Assembly: GCA_030706605.1 (NCBI GenBank)
Contig: JAUZOE010000006.1
Coordinates: forward strand, 62,001 to 126,000
Origin: Bacteroidota bacterium
Lineage (GTDB): Bacteria; Bacteroidota; Bacteroidia; Chitinophagales; Chitinophagaceae
Length of the DNA stretch: 64,000 nucleotides
Direction: 5' to 3'
Translations under genes and position numbers: made by a program
Shown: positions 55,013 through 64,000 of the stretch, one piece after another
How positions within the stretch are numbered: the stretch's first letter is position 1
How the letters are laid out: each line of letters begins with the position of its first letter
The notes under the pieces: generated by a model
What the model saw: the letters and a program-made list of their open reading frames with translations, nothing else
Databases searched by the model: none
Told to the model about the DNA's origin: nothing

Positions 55013-55846
55013 TTACCTTCTGAAAGTTCTTACCGGTGCGCTTCCACCACTACTGCCTGAGGAAGGACTACTACTTGGCGATATAGTAGGTGTAGTGAAT
55101 GTTCTTGTAGGTGGTGTATAATTATTGCGATTGTTATTATCATAATTATCATTACTATAAGTCCTCCTATTATACGTTCTGGAATTGCTGGAAGATGGAG
55201 TGTACGTTCTGTTATTGGAAGGCGTAAAAATTCTTCTTATTATATTACCTGTCCCAGTCCGGCCTGAATTATTTGAACTTATTGTTCTAACCGGAACAGA
55301 GTTGGCATTCGCTATTCTGTTGTTCCCCGTATTACTGTAAGCCCCGAGATTCACTTCTCTTGGCCCCCTATTGGTATTGATATTAATGTTCCCAATCCCC
55401 GGATACATATACACAGGAGGATAATAAGGGTTATAAAAGATGGGAGAATACCCATAATTACTATATCCATATGAATTATAGTAGTTGTAGCCATAAGGAT
55501 CATTATAACCATACGGATCATAAAAGCTTTTATTAAAGGAATTATATGTGTATGGACTGTAAAGATTACCGTAAGGATTATAGGTATAAGGATTATATCC
55601 ATAACCAAGGTCAAAAGCAATACTGTTACGATATATCGGGTTTTGAATCCCCATTCTTATTTCCTGCTCTTCATTCCGGTAGCCATAGGAGTTTCTGTCT
55701 TGCTGATTGTCACTACTTACATAAGTTTCCTGGTCTGGCACTGGCGAAAAATAAACATCATCAGGAGTTTGCCCGCTACGGTAAGCAACACTACAACTGC
55801 TGAAAGCGGCTACCAAAGTGAATAGAAGTATGTATTTTGATTTCAT
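55013..55846 (-). CDS. Low-complexity Tyr/Asn/Pro-rich lipoprotein
   Basis: 277 residues from the ATG at 55846, chosen because it yields the lipoprotein signal MKSKYILLFTLVAAFSSCS with Cys18 in the lipobox FSSC; a longer frame adds eight residues before it. The mature part has an N-terminal SGQTPDDVYFSP segment, then about 80 residues of YNPYGN/DPYGYN-type repeats, an Arg/Asn/Thr-rich stretch, and a Ser/Gly-rich C-terminus ending PVRTFRR. No enzyme domain was seen. It is encoded upstream of the outer-membrane barrel gene and may be a surface partner; that link is inferred from position only. Confidence 0.8.
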   Translation of the reverse strand: MKSKYILLFTLVAAFSSCSVAYRSGQTPDDVYFSPVPDQETYVSSDNQQDRNSYGYRNEEQEIRMGIQNPIYRNSIAFDLGYGYNPYTYNPYGNLYSPYTYNSFNKSFYDPYGYNDPYGYNYYNSYGYSNYGYSPIFYNPYYPPVYMYPGIGNININTNRGPREVNLGAYSNTGNNRIANANSVPVRTISSNNSGRTGTGNIIRRIFTPSNNRTYTPSSSNSRTYNRRTYSNDNYDNNNRNNYTPPTRTFTTPTISPSSSPSSGSSGGSAPVRTFRR

Positions 55847-56062
55847 GGCCTTTTGTTTTAAGGAATTCATTAATGAAGTTTTACTTTTGCTTCCGGTTCT
55901 CCGTAAATTTAATCAAAAATCACTATATAAAATATGATTACTTTAATGAACTGGTGTTAAAAAATAGCAAAGACCGAATATCGGGGATATTTAAAAACTT
56001 AAACAGGAAAATGTAATTTTTTATTTTAAAAAAATTAACAAAAAGACTATCAAAAAGAAATA

Positions 56063-57538
56063 ATGAGCAAAGAAATTACAAGCAGGGAAAAGGATTATTC
56101 TCAATGGTATAATGATCTTATCATAAAAGCGGGTTTGGCAGATTATAGTGCAGTTCGGGGTTGCATGGTGATAAAGCCTTATGGATTTGCCCTTTGGGAA
56201 AATATGCGTGATCAACTGGATAAACGATTTAAAGAAACAGGCCACCAGAATGCTTATTTTCCTCTTTTTATTCCAAAAAGTTTTTTGAGCAAAGAAGCAG
56301 CTCATGTAGAAGGTTTTGCTAAAGAATGTGCAGTAGTAACACATTATAGGTTAATGAACGACCCTGAAGGTAATGGTATCATTGTAGACCCTGACGCGAA
56401 GTTGGAAGAAGAATTAATAGTACGCCCTACTTCAGAAACCATTATCTGGAATACTTATAAAACATGGATACAGTCTTACCGGGATCTTCCGTTGCTGATA
56501 AACCAATGGGCTAATGTAGTAAGATGGGAAATGCGTACCCGGCTTTTTTTGCGAACTACCGAATTTTTATGGCAGGAAGGCCATACTGCCCATGCCACCA
56601 GGCAGGAAGCTATAGATGAGACAATTCAAATGCTGAACGTTTATGCTGAATTTGCAGAAGAATGGATGGCAATGCCGGTAATAAAAGGTGTAAAAAGCAT
56701 TAATGAACGTTTTGCAGGCGCTGAAGACACTTACTGTATAGAAGCTATGATGCAGGATGGAAAAGCTCTCCAAGCAGGCACTTCTCATTTCCTGGGACAA
56801 AATTTTGCCAAAGCTTTTGACGTGAAATTTAGTGATAAAGAAAATAAACTGGATTATGTATGGGCCACAAGTTGGGGAGTAAGCACCCGGTTGATAGGTG
56901 CATTAGTGATGGCACATAGCGATGATGACGGATTGGTGCTTCCCCCTAAACTCGCCCCAATACAGGTAGTGATTGTTCCTATCTACAAAGGAGATGATCA
57001 AAAGAAACTGGTTGATGAAAAAGTAAAATTATTGATAGAGGATTTTAAAGCCCTGGGGGTCTCTGTAAAATATGATGATGATGACAGCCGTCGTCCCGGA
57101 TGGAAATTTGCAGAATATGAAATGAAAGGTGTACCTGTAAGAATTGCTATTGGAGCAAGAGATATAGCCAACAATGTAGCTGAAGTAGCCAGGAGAGATA
57201 CCAAAACCAAGGAACCTGTATCACTGGACGGACTTGCCAATACAGTTTACACTTTGCTTAATGATATTCAGGAAAATATTTACAACAAAGCAAAAACATT
57301 CCGTGATGCACATATCACCATTGCCAATACGTGGGATAAATTTGTAAAATTACTGGATGAAAAAACAGGATTTATTTCGGCACATTGGGATGGAACAGCT
57401 GAAACAGAAGAAAAAATAAAAGAACTTACCAAAGCAACTATACGTTGCATTCCTTTAAATAATATAAAAGAAGAAGGAAAATGTATTTTAACCGGCCGGC
57501 CTAGCGGGGAGAGAGTTTTATTTGCAAGGGCGTATTGA
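56063..57538 (+). CDS. proS: Prolyl-tRNA synthetase (archaeal/eukaryote-like type)
   Basis: 491-residue class II aminoacyl-tRNA synthetase that charges tRNA-Pro. The start [48 protein letters not shown] (motif 2 region), [12 protein letters not shown] and the anticodon-binding domain near 300-400 ([31 protein letters not shown]) mark the short ProS type without the bacterial editing insertion. It ends in [11 protein letters not shown], the zinc-like C-terminal domain. It lies divergent from the lipoprotein gene. Confidence 0.95.
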   Translation: MSKEITSREKDYSQWYNDLIIKAGLADYSAVRGCMVIKPYGFALWENMRDQLDKRFKETGHQNAYFPLFIPKSFLSKEAAHVEGFAKECAVVTHYRLMNDPEGNGIIVDPDAKLEEELIVRPTSETIIWNTYKTWIQSYRDLPLLINQWANVVRWEMRTRLFLRTTEFLWQEGHTAHATRQEAIDETIQMLNVYAEFAEEWMAMPVIKGVKSINERFAGAEDTYCIEAMMQDGKALQAGTSHFLGQNFAKAFDVKFSDKENKLDYVWATSWGVSTRLIGALVMAHSDDDGLVLPPKLAPIQVVIVPIYKGDDQKKLVDEKVKLLIEDFKALGVSVKYDDDDSRRPGWKFAEYEMKGVPVRIAIGARDIANNVAEVARRDTKTKEPVSLDGLANTVYTLLNDIQENIYNKAKTFRDAHITIANTWDKFVKLLDEKTGFISAHWDGTAETEEKIKELTKATIRCIPLNNIKEEGKCILTGRPSGERVLFARAY

Positions 57539-57624
57539 TGAAAGGTTTACCAGGTTAATTATTGAAATAATTTGTATTTTAATCTGAAATGAGCAAACTT
57601 TATTGAAAAATTAAAAACTACGCC

Positions 57625-58080
57625 ATGGAAAGTTTTGACCTTCTCAACAACGATTTGCAGGTAACCTCGTCAGCCCAAAATTTCTTAAGTGATGCTGCCA
57701 GGTGGGGGAAATTTTTATCTATAATCGGATTTATATTTTGTGGCTTTATGACCATACTGGCATTTTTTATTCCTACTTTAATCATGAGCCTTCCACCCTA
57801 TAACTCAATGGCTTCAGGATTTTCGTCAGGTATTGCCGCCGGCATGACGATATTGTACCTGCTTCTGGCACTACTTTTCTTTTTCCCGTGTTGGTATCTT
57901 TTTAAGTTTTCTGTAAAAATGCAGATTTCGCTCAATTCTATGAGCCAGGAAAATTTTGAAGAATCATTAAAAAACTTAAAATCCATGTTTAAGTTTTATG
58001 GTGTTTGTACCATCATCATGCTTTCTATATATGCATTGGTATTTTTAATTGCTATGATAGGCACAGCTATGAAAGGGTGA
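57625..58080 (+). CDS. DUF5362 family membrane protein
   Basis: 151-residue membrane protein with four hydrophobic helices (about 30-52, 68-92, 118-150 with a break). FLSDAARWGKFLSIIGFIFCG and the cytoplasmic segment SLNSMSQENFEESLKNLKSMFKFYGV are typical of DUF5362, common in Bacteroidota. No function is known. It converges on the RDD gene with only 5 bp between. Confidence 0.85.
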   Translation: MESFDLLNNDLQVTSSAQNFLSDAARWGKFLSIIGFIFCGFMTILAFFIPTLIMSLPPYNSMASGFSSGIAAGMTILYLLLALLFFFPCWYLFKFSVKMQISLNSMSQENFEESLKNLKSMFKFYGVCTIIMLSIYALVFLIAMIGTAMKG

Positions 58081-58085
58081 TATTT

Positions 58086-58880
58086 TTATTGGACAGCGAG
58101 GTAATTATAATCTGCCAATAATTTTTCTAAAAAATCATTGGAGTACATATCTGTATTTACCTCCAATACTTCCTGTACTTTTATTGCAAGCCGGTCACAG
58201 ATTTCTGCATTATGTTCTTTGTAAAATAAATCAATCACATTCTTAATGGTATTAATATCCCGGTCAGAAAGCCTGAGCACTTCAGGAAATTTTACTACAT
58301 AATTTTCCTCTTTTATTTCCATGAAAACGGTATCATCAACAGAAAATGTAGATTGGGTATTTACAACAACTGTGTTGGCTGCTATATCTCCCAATCTCTG
58401 ATTTTTCTTTGAAATGGTGATAATGATTGCTACAAATATTCCAAGAAACCCTGTAATGATGATATAGACAAAAAGATTACCTTCTGTAAGAATGGTATAT
58501 CCAAAAAAGAAAGGCCATTCAAATACCTTGAACATCCAGCGAAGGATATATTGACTTAAAGAAGGTTCGCTGCCATCGAGGCTGATTACCCGTATGTTCA
58601 TTAATTTTTTACCAATCGTTTGCCCATGCATCATTACTTCAGATACTAAAGAATACAACAACATAGGGATGGAAATGGTAAGTATATCGAATCCCATATT
58701 TCTTTGAAGAACCTCTGGATCTACTTTTTCAAATCCACCATAATAAAAATATTTCATACTGATAAAAAACAAGACCAGCAGGATAAAATCAACCAGGTAA
58801 GCAATCAGCCTTTTATGAAATTGGGAAATTTCAAATTCAAGATCAATATTAAAAGGAGTAGCTATTTGAATCAATGGCAT
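58086..58880 (-). CDS. RDD family membrane protein
   Basis: 264-residue protein of the RDD family. The first transmembrane block (FHKRLIAYLVDFILLVLFF, with the R and D that name the family) is followed by GQTIGKKLMNIRVIS and a third helix, with IRKKNQRLGDIAANTVVV-like KKNQRLGDIAANTVVVN. About 85 cytoplasmic residues follow, ending in a helical acidic tail. Function is unknown; transport has been suggested. It is divergent from the SpoIIM-type gene and belongs to the same conserved neighbourhood. Confidence 0.92.
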   Translation of the reverse strand: MPLIQIATPFNIDLEFEISQFHKRLIAYLVDFILLVLFFISMKYFYYGGFEKVDPEVLQRNMGFDILTISIPMLLYSLVSEVMMHGQTIGKKLMNIRVISLDGSEPSLSQYILRWMFKVFEWPFFFGYTILTEGNLFVYIIITGFLGIFVAIIITISKKNQRLGDIAANTVVVNTQSTFSVDDTVFMEIKEENYVVKFPEVLRLSDRDINTIKNVIDLFYKEHNAEICDRLAIKVQEVLEVNTDMYSNDFLEKLLADYNYLAVQ

Positions 58881-58994
58881 AAAGCAATTTAAAAATTTAA
58901 AATAAAAATGTTCTTTTTATTTTTTTAGTGATTAAATTGTTTCACTTTACTGTTAGTATTTTCATCAGAGAAATAAACCTCACAAATATTTTTT

Positions 58995-60032
58995 ATGCGC
59001 GAAGCCAGGTTTATTAAAAAAAATGTTGATAAATGGAATCAATATCAACATGAAGCAACTAAGGATCCGGATGAAATGGCCGATAGGTTTATTACTTTAT
59101 TGGATGATCTTTCTTATGCCAAAACATTTTATCCTAAAAGCAAAGTAACCCGGTGGATCAATGGTATTGCAGCTTCTATTTATCAAAGCATTTACCAAAA
59201 TAAGAAACAAAATTTCTCCCGCATCATTCTTTTTTGGAAATATGAACTCCCCTTGTTATTCAGAAAATACCACAAAGTATTTCTCTTCACTTTCCTGCTT
59301 TTTGTATCGTTTGTGGCAATAGGTGTCATTTCTTCCAATACAGACCCGAGCTATGCGCCTGATTTTTTTAATCACAATGTACAGCGCGGTTATTACGATG
59401 AAACTATTTCGCGAATTGAGAAAGGAGACCCCTTTGGTGTATATAAAGATGATAACCCCTTCTCCATGTTTGTGCGCATTGCTTACAATAATATTAGTAT
59501 TGCTTTTAAAACTGTAGTATTCGGAGTCTTATTTGGGATAGGAACTTTGTTATTTATGTGGACAAATGGGGTAATGCTTGGCTGCTTTCAATACATTTTT
59601 TTTTCACAGGGCCTGGGATGGCAATCGGTAATGGTGATCTGGATTCATGGCACACTGGAAATTTCATCTGTTGTAATTGCAGGTTGTGCCGGGTTTATTT
59701 TAGGCGCCGGCTGGCTTATCCCGGGAACTTATTCACGTAAACAATCCTTTTTAAGAGCCGCCAAGGATGCTATGAAAATATGTGTCAGCCTGATTCCCTT
59801 TTTTATTGTGGCTGCATTTTTTGAAAGTTACGTTACTCACTTAATGAGCAACACTTTTCAAAAAAATTCAACTGATATTGGCCTGCCCGTTCCTGTAAGC
59901 CTTATGATCTTGGCCGGTTCCTTTTTTTTAGTATTATGGTATTTCGTTTTGTACCCGATACGTTTACATAAAAATGGGTTTAACCTGGCAGATGGTAAAA
60001 TTCTAAAGAATGGGGTAGCGTATGAAAAATAA
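58995..60032 (+). CDS. Stage II sporulation protein M-like membrane protein
   Basis: 345-residue membrane protein of the SpoIIM family in a non-spore-forming phylum. N-terminal cytoplasmic REARFIKKNVDKWNQYQ and about six hydrophobic segments; GVLFGIGTLLFMWTNGVMLG and IWIHGTLEISSVVIAGCAGF are the family core. It starts a five-gene plus-strand run (SpoIIM, DUF4129, DUF4350, MoxR, DUF58). It overlaps the next gene by 11 bp, so translation is coupled. Its role in vegetative cells is unknown. Confidence 0.9.
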   Translation: MREARFIKKNVDKWNQYQHEATKDPDEMADRFITLLDDLSYAKTFYPKSKVTRWINGIAASIYQSIYQNKKQNFSRIILFWKYELPLLFRKYHKVFLFTFLLFVSFVAIGVISSNTDPSYAPDFFNHNVQRGYYDETISRIEKGDPFGVYKDDNPFSMFVRIAYNNISIAFKTVVFGVLFGIGTLLFMWTNGVMLGCFQYIFFSQGLGWQSVMVIWIHGTLEISSVVIAGCAGFILGAGWLIPGTYSRKQSFLRAAKDAMKICVSLIPFFIVAAFFESYVTHLMSNTFQKNSTDIGLPVPVSLMILAGSFFLVLWYFVLYPIRLHKNGFNLADGKILKNGVAYEK

Positions 60033-60804
60033 GATGGCTTTTTTTTCTTTGGTAACCTTAATGATGTTTTTGGGACACTCCTCCTCTGCCCAAAATAATC
60101 AAAATGGGCAAGCAGGAAATAAGAGATTTGATACCACTTCTTTGGTAAACGCGGACTCTCTGAAAGATACAAATGATTCTTTACGCATATGGAAGCATTC
60201 ACGGGAATTTGCTTATATGAATTACCTGGATAGTCTTTTGAGAAAAAAGACTGATTTGAAATCAGACACGGTAAACATTGACCAGGCTACCGGTAAAGTA
60301 AACCGACAACAGAAAAAAAAAGGTAATTATTCAAGACTTAACCAATTTTTAAACAGTTTCCCATTAAAGATATTTTTCTGGGTACTGGCCATCATCTTTA
60401 TCATTTTTATTTTTTATAAAATTTTTTTTAAAAGCGGAATTTTTAAAATAAAAAAATACCCGCCAGATGAAGAAGATAATGAGGATTATTTATCAGAGTT
60501 AGATAATATTTCTAAATATGATTTATTAATTAATGAAGCTGAGGCTAACAATGATTTTAATCTTTCAACAAGATATTTATTCTTAAGAACACTTAAAACT
60601 CTTTCAGATAAAGGGTTTATTCATTTTGCTCCCGAAAAAACCAATAGTGAATATTTGCAGGATATGGTTTCGTCTGGTTATCAATTGCAATTTGCATCGC
60701 TTATCCGCAATTATGAATATGTATGGTATGGAAAGTTTTTAATTGATAAAAACAAATATGAACAACTAAAAAAAGAATTTATACAGTTTAATAAAAATAG
60801 CTAA
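60022..60804 (+). CDS. DUF4129-type membrane protein
   Basis: 260-residue protein with a signal-like N-terminus (MAFFSLVTLMMFLGHSSSAQ), a periplasmic segment of about 90 residues, one transmembrane helix (IFFWVLAIIFIIFIFYKIFF) and a cytoplasmic domain. The last 110 residues (STRYLFLRTLKTLSDKGFI, FAPEKTNSEYLQDM, IRNYEYVWYGKF) match the DUF4129 pattern. Such proteins are found beside MoxR and DUF58 genes; the function is unknown. It overlaps the SpoIIM-type gene by 11 bp and lies 6 bp before the next gene. Confidence 0.85.
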   Translation: MKNKMAFFSLVTLMMFLGHSSSAQNNQNGQAGNKRFDTTSLVNADSLKDTNDSLRIWKHSREFAYMNYLDSLLRKKTDLKSDTVNIDQATGKVNRQQKKKGNYSRLNQFLNSFPLKIFFWVLAIIFIIFIFYKIFFKSGIFKIKKYPPDEEDNEDYLSELDNISKYDLLINEAEANNDFNLSTRYLFLRTLKTLSDKGFIHFAPEKTNSEYLQDMVSSGYQLQFASLIRNYEYVWYGKFLIDKNKYEQLKKEFIQFNKNS

Positions 60805-60810
60805 ACAGTA

Positions 60811-62067
60811 TTGAAAAATTATTTGCCATATTGCTTTTTTTATGTCCTGTTGCTAACAGGCTTGAATAGTTGTCGTTTACAAACCGGCAAACAGCTTCCT
60901 TCGCTTACAGAAAGTTATCGTAAAACTGATAAAATGCCGTTTGGTTCTTTTATCGCCTATAAAGAATTTCAATCAGAATTTCCTGATTACTGGATCAATA
61001 TTGCTGATAAACCTTTTGAGAATACATGGGATAATATCAAAAGAGATACGGGAACAAAATATTCACTTTATTTTTTGATCACAAAAAACCTGATCCTCAC
61101 TTCCGGGGAAACCAATGCTATGCTGGAATATGTAAAGGCAGGAAATGATTTATTTATCTCAGCAGATTATGTCGACAAAAAATTACTAGATAGTATTTAT
61201 TGCAAAATCAGCAGAAAAGGGGAAATCATTAATGAAATTAACGGGGAAATGCACGATACGCATGTGGGCATGTATTTCGGAGATGATTTTAAACAAGTGA
61301 GCTTCAGTTATTATTATTTCCCTTTTTTAAATTATTTCACCAGTTATGATACCACTTTTGCCAGAGTATTGGGAGTTAATGAAAATAATCAGCCTGACTA
61401 TATTCTTCTTTTTAGTGGAAAGGGCAGGCTTTATTTGCACCTGGCACCGCGCATTTTCAGCAATTATTTTTTATTGACTAATGATAATTACCACTATTTT
61501 GAATATGTTACTGCCTATCTGAGATTTGATCCCCGGTATATTTATTGGGATGAATATTATAAAAATATTTCTTCTCTCCGGAAAAATAATCCAGACAGTA
61601 ATAGTAATAATGACAATAAAGGGTTTTCAACCCTAAGTGTAATTAAACGAAATCCGTCACTACTCTGGGCTTTTTATATTGCATTAGCAGGTATCCTGCT
61701 TTACGTGATTTTTAATATAAAAAGAAAACAAAGAGAAATTGATATTGTAAAACCCAACAGTAATACTACTTTAGCTTTCACTGAAACCATTGGCAAACTT
61801 TATTATCAGAATCTCAATAACCGACATATTGCAGATAAAATGATTACCTATTTTTATGAGCATATCCGCAATAAATATTTTATAAATACGGCTTTAGTAA
61901 ATAATGAGTTTATCAATTCACTTGCTGGTAAAAGTGGCGTTTCGCAAAAAGAAACAGAAGAATTATTTACATTGGTAACAAATATCCGGGAAAAAGACAA
62001 TGTAACTGACCAGGAACTATTGCAATTAAATTTAAAAATTGAAAACTTTACAAAAACCAAAACCTGA
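60811..62067 (+). CDS. DUF4350 domain protein, probable lipoprotein
   Basis: 418-residue protein that starts at TTG. MKNYLPYCFFYVLLLTGLNSC has a lipobox-like NSC at residues 19-21. The N-terminal periplasmic domain includes the DUF4350 motif YSLYFLITKNLILTSGET and AGNDLFISADYV (about 85-130); a transmembrane helix lies near 285-305 (LLWAFYIALAGILLYVIF); the cytoplasmic tail begins KRKQREIDIVKPN. It ends by overlapping the MoxR start by 1 bp. Function is unknown, but its order between DUF4129 and MoxR is conserved in related genomes as far as known. Confidence 0.85.
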   Translation: MKNYLPYCFFYVLLLTGLNSCRLQTGKQLPSLTESYRKTDKMPFGSFIAYKEFQSEFPDYWINIADKPFENTWDNIKRDTGTKYSLYFLITKNLILTSGETNAMLEYVKAGNDLFISADYVDKKLLDSIYCKISRKGEIINEINGEMHDTHVGMYFGDDFKQVSFSYYYFPFLNYFTSYDTTFARVLGVNENNQPDYILLFSGKGRLYLHLAPRIFSNYFLLTNDNYHYFEYVTAYLRFDPRYIYWDEYYKNISSLRKNNPDSNSNNDNKGFSTLSVIKRNPSLLWAFYIALAGILLYVIFNIKRKQREIDIVKPNSNTTLAFTETIGKLYYQNLNNRHIADKMITYFYEHIRNKYFINTALVNNEFINSLAGKSGVSQKETEELFTLVTNIREKDNVTDQELLQLNLKIENFTKTKT

Positions 62068-63059
62068 TGGAAGAAAATCTGATAGAAGAAAACTTATTTG
62101 AACAACGCATCGAAATTGGCACATTAAATAATGCTGTTACCAACATAAGAAATGAAATCGGGAAAGTAATTGTCGGTCAGCATAAGATGGTTGATCTTTT
62201 GTTGATTGGGTTATTATGCGATGGCCATATACTTATAGAAGGAGTACCGGGAGTAGCCAAAACCTTAACAGCAAAGCTATTGGCGAAAATTATCAATGCC
62301 GGTTTTTCAAGAATACAGTTTACTCCCGATTTAATGCCAAGTGATGTTTTAGGCACCTCTGTTTTTAACCCTAAAAATGCAGAATTTGAATTTAAAAGAG
62401 GACCCATTTTCAGCAACATAGTTTTGATTGATGAGATAAACCGTGCACCGGCAAAAACTCAGTCAGCTTTATTTGAAGTGATGGAAGAAAGACAGGTAAC
62501 CATTGATGGAACTACTCATTTTATGAATTTCCCGTTCCTTGTCCTCGCTACCCAAAATCCCATTGAACAAGAAGGCACTTACCGCCTTCCGGAAGCACAA
62601 CTTGACAGGTTTTTATTTAAGATAGTAGTCAATTATCCAACTCTTGAGGAGGAAATAAATATTTTAACAACTCAGCAATCAGTTCCGCAAAATACATTGC
62701 TCAGTCAGGTGGAAAAATTAATTACGCCTGTACAAATAGCCGAATACAGGGGTATTAGTAATAGTGTATTGATTGAACCCCGGCTGATAGAATTTATTGC
62801 TAAAATGGTCAACGCTACCAGGAATAATGCCTCCTTATTTTTAGGCGCCTCGCCGCGTGCCTCACTTGCGATCTTAAAAGCCTCAAAAGCCAATGCTGCG
62901 ATTAAGGGAAGAGATTTTGTAAACCCGGATGATATTATAGAAATGGCAATACCCATAATGAGGCATCGTATTATTTTAACACCTGAAAAAGAGATGGAAG
63001 GAATTTCAGCTGATGAGTTAATCCATAATATTATTAGTACTATTGAAGTGCCGCGGTAA
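62067..63059 (+). CDS. MoxR-family AAA+ ATPase
   Basis: 330-residue AAA+ ATPase of the MoxR group, chaperones that act with DUF58 and von Willebrand-type proteins. Walker A EGVPGVAKT at 58-66, Walker B NIVLIDEINRAPAKTQSAL, sensor 1 LVLATQNPIEQEGTYRLPEAQLDRF, and a C-terminal lid (ASPRASLAILKAS). It overlaps the previous stop by 1 bp, and the DUF58 gene follows after 27 bp. Likely role: remodelling of a partner protein for envelope functions; inferred from family and context. Confidence 0.95.
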   Translation: MEENLIEENLFEQRIEIGTLNNAVTNIRNEIGKVIVGQHKMVDLLLIGLLCDGHILIEGVPGVAKTLTAKLLAKIINAGFSRIQFTPDLMPSDVLGTSVFNPKNAEFEFKRGPIFSNIVLIDEINRAPAKTQSALFEVMEERQVTIDGTTHFMNFPFLVLATQNPIEQEGTYRLPEAQLDRFLFKIVVNYPTLEEEINILTTQQSVPQNTLLSQVEKLITPVQIAEYRGISNSVLIEPRLIEFIAKMVNATRNNASLFLGASPRASLAILKASKANAAIKGRDFVNPDDIIEMAIPIMRHRIILTPEKEMEGISADELIHNIISTIEVPR

Positions 63060-63086
63060 TTGATCATCTGAAAAATCAGTATTCTT

Positions 63087-64000
63087 TTGAAATTTTTAAA
63101 AAAATATATTGGAGATCTTTTTTTAGCCCGGCGGTTTTACATCGTCCTTGCTAGTTTTATTATTTTATTTATAATCGCTTTTTATATTCCCGTTTTATTA
63201 CTTCCGGCTAAAACTCTTTTTTTTACTTTTATTCTTTTTTGCCTGGTTGACTATGGCCTGTTATTTTTTGTCAAAAAAACATCTTCAGCTCAACGAATAA
63301 CCAATAACAGGTTCAGCAATGGAGATGATAATAGAATTGAAATTTTTATCAAAAATGAATTCTCATTTCCGGTACATGTAGTTGTAATAGATGAATTACC
63401 TATACAATTACAAATCAGGAATTGGAAAAGGCAATTGAAACTAAAAGCCCGTGAACAAAAGAAAATTGATTGGTATTTAAAACCCTTACAAAGGGGAGAA
63501 TATCATTTTGGCGATATTCATTTATTCCTTTCTACTCCATTGTTTTTGCTCAAAAGAAGATTCACTACCCCTGCAGAGGAAACGATTCCGGTATATCCCG
63601 CTTTTATGCATTTGCACAATTATGAATTGTTATCCAATGCAACACTGCAAAACGAGGCAGGAAATAAAAGAATACGGAAAATCGGCCAGAGCATGGAGTT
63701 TGAGCAGATTAAAGAATATGTTTCAGGAGATGATATTCGTACATTGAACTGGAAAGCCTCGGCAAGAAAAGGAGGCCTAATGGTCAATAATTATATGGAA
63801 GAAAGATCGCAACAGGTATATTGTATTATTGATAAAGGCCGGTTGATGAAGATGCCTTTTGATGGAATGACACTATTAGATCATGCGATAAACAGTTGCC
63901 TGATTTTGAGCAATGTGTGTTTAAAGAAACAGGACAAAGTAGGACTTATTACTTTTTCAAATTTGCCGGGAAGTATTTTGCCTGCCGACCGCAAACCAAT
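63087..64000 (+). CDS. DUF58 domain protein, cut by the right window edge
   Basis: At least 304 residues are visible. The TTG at 63087 begins MKFLKKYIGDLFLARRFYIV, followed by two transmembrane helices (to about residue 65), an immunoglobulin-like segment (RIEIFIKNEFSFPVHVVV) and the DUF58 core with EFEQIKEYVSGDDIRTLNWK and MEERSQQVYCIIDKGR. DUF58 proteins act with MoxR ATPases. It is the last visible gene of the cluster, and the rest lies outside the window. Read directly, since the frame has no stop before the edge. Confidence 0.93.
   Translation, partial: MKFLKKYIGDLFLARRFYIVLASFIILFIIAFYIPVLLLPAKTLFFTFILFCLVDYGLLFFVKKTSSAQRITNNRFSNGDDNRIEIFIKNEFSFPVHVVVIDELPIQLQIRNWKRQLKLKAREQKKIDWYLKPLQRGEYHFGDIHLFLSTPLFLLKRRFTTPAEETIPVYPAFMHLHNYELLSNATLQNEAGNKRIRKIGQSMEFEQIKEYVSGDDIRTLNWKASARKGGLMVNNYMEERSQQVYCIIDKGRLMKMPFDGMTLLDHAINSCLILSNVCLKKQDKVGLITFSNLPGSILPADRKP

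Noticed and set aside
63508-63747. 79-residue frame near the right edge
   Set aside because: Out of frame with the clear DUF58 coding sequence that covers it.

Overview
The window comes from a low-GC Bacteroidota genome, most likely the Chitinophagaceae/Sphingobacteriales side of the phylum. This rests on gliding-motility GldF/GldG, several secreted proteins with type IX secretion (T9SS) C-terminal tails, a MurF-alanine racemase fusion, -7 boxes of the TAnnTTTG type, and a near-absence of Shine-Dalgarno sequences. The placement below phylum is inference.

Layout. 1-8.3 kb: glycan-degrading block with two convergent GH2 enzymes and a secreted GH3 enzyme fused to a serine beta-lactamase-like domain. 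8.4-12.6 kb: acetyl-CoA synthetase, an alpha/beta hydrolase and queA. 12.6-16.1 kb: an IS1-like element with 19-bp terminal inverted repeats and an 8-bp target duplication. It carries, beside its transposase, five cargo genes, including a RhuM homologue, a DUF1508 protein and a small basic KGG-type protein. It sits exactly where the 3' ends of queA and a convergent small membrane-protein gene overlapped, and it gives both proteins the same five-residue tail. 16.1-26.7 kb: YkuK protein, a metzincin protease with a small secreted companion, CoA-binding and DCC proteins, a pyruvate dehydrogenase E2 with duplicated lipoyl domains, a glycerate kinase/GntP permease pair, a NagX-like membrane protein and methylmalonyl-CoA epimerase. 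26.8-35.6 kb: cysteine desulfurase, an IscA/HesB scaffold, gldFG, TerC, MurF-Alr and LspA. 35.7-49.1 kb: a lipoprotein, two T9SS cargo proteins (one a PQQ-type sugar dehydrogenase), fumarase, a SYLF protein, a dipeptidyl peptidase IV, Hsp15 and a catalytic/non-catalytic M16 peptidase pair. 49.4-57.5 kb: tRNA genes trmD, cca, miaA and proS, plus an outer-membrane protein with a companion lipoprotein. 57.6-64 kb: a DUF5362 protein and an RDD/SpoIIM/DUF4129/DUF4350/MoxR/DUF58 cluster that runs off the right edge.

Most genes are ordinary housekeeping or envelope functions. The unusual part is the cargo-bearing IS1-like element. Its transposase gene and its outermost gene (the 79-residue KGG-type protein) share a near-identical promoter with an overlapping palindrome, which suggests co-regulation or a duplicated IS end. 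A degenerate internal copy of the IS end supports growth of the element by acquiring a second end. No rRNA, tRNA or CRISPR was seen. All domain assignments are by eye; no database search was run.
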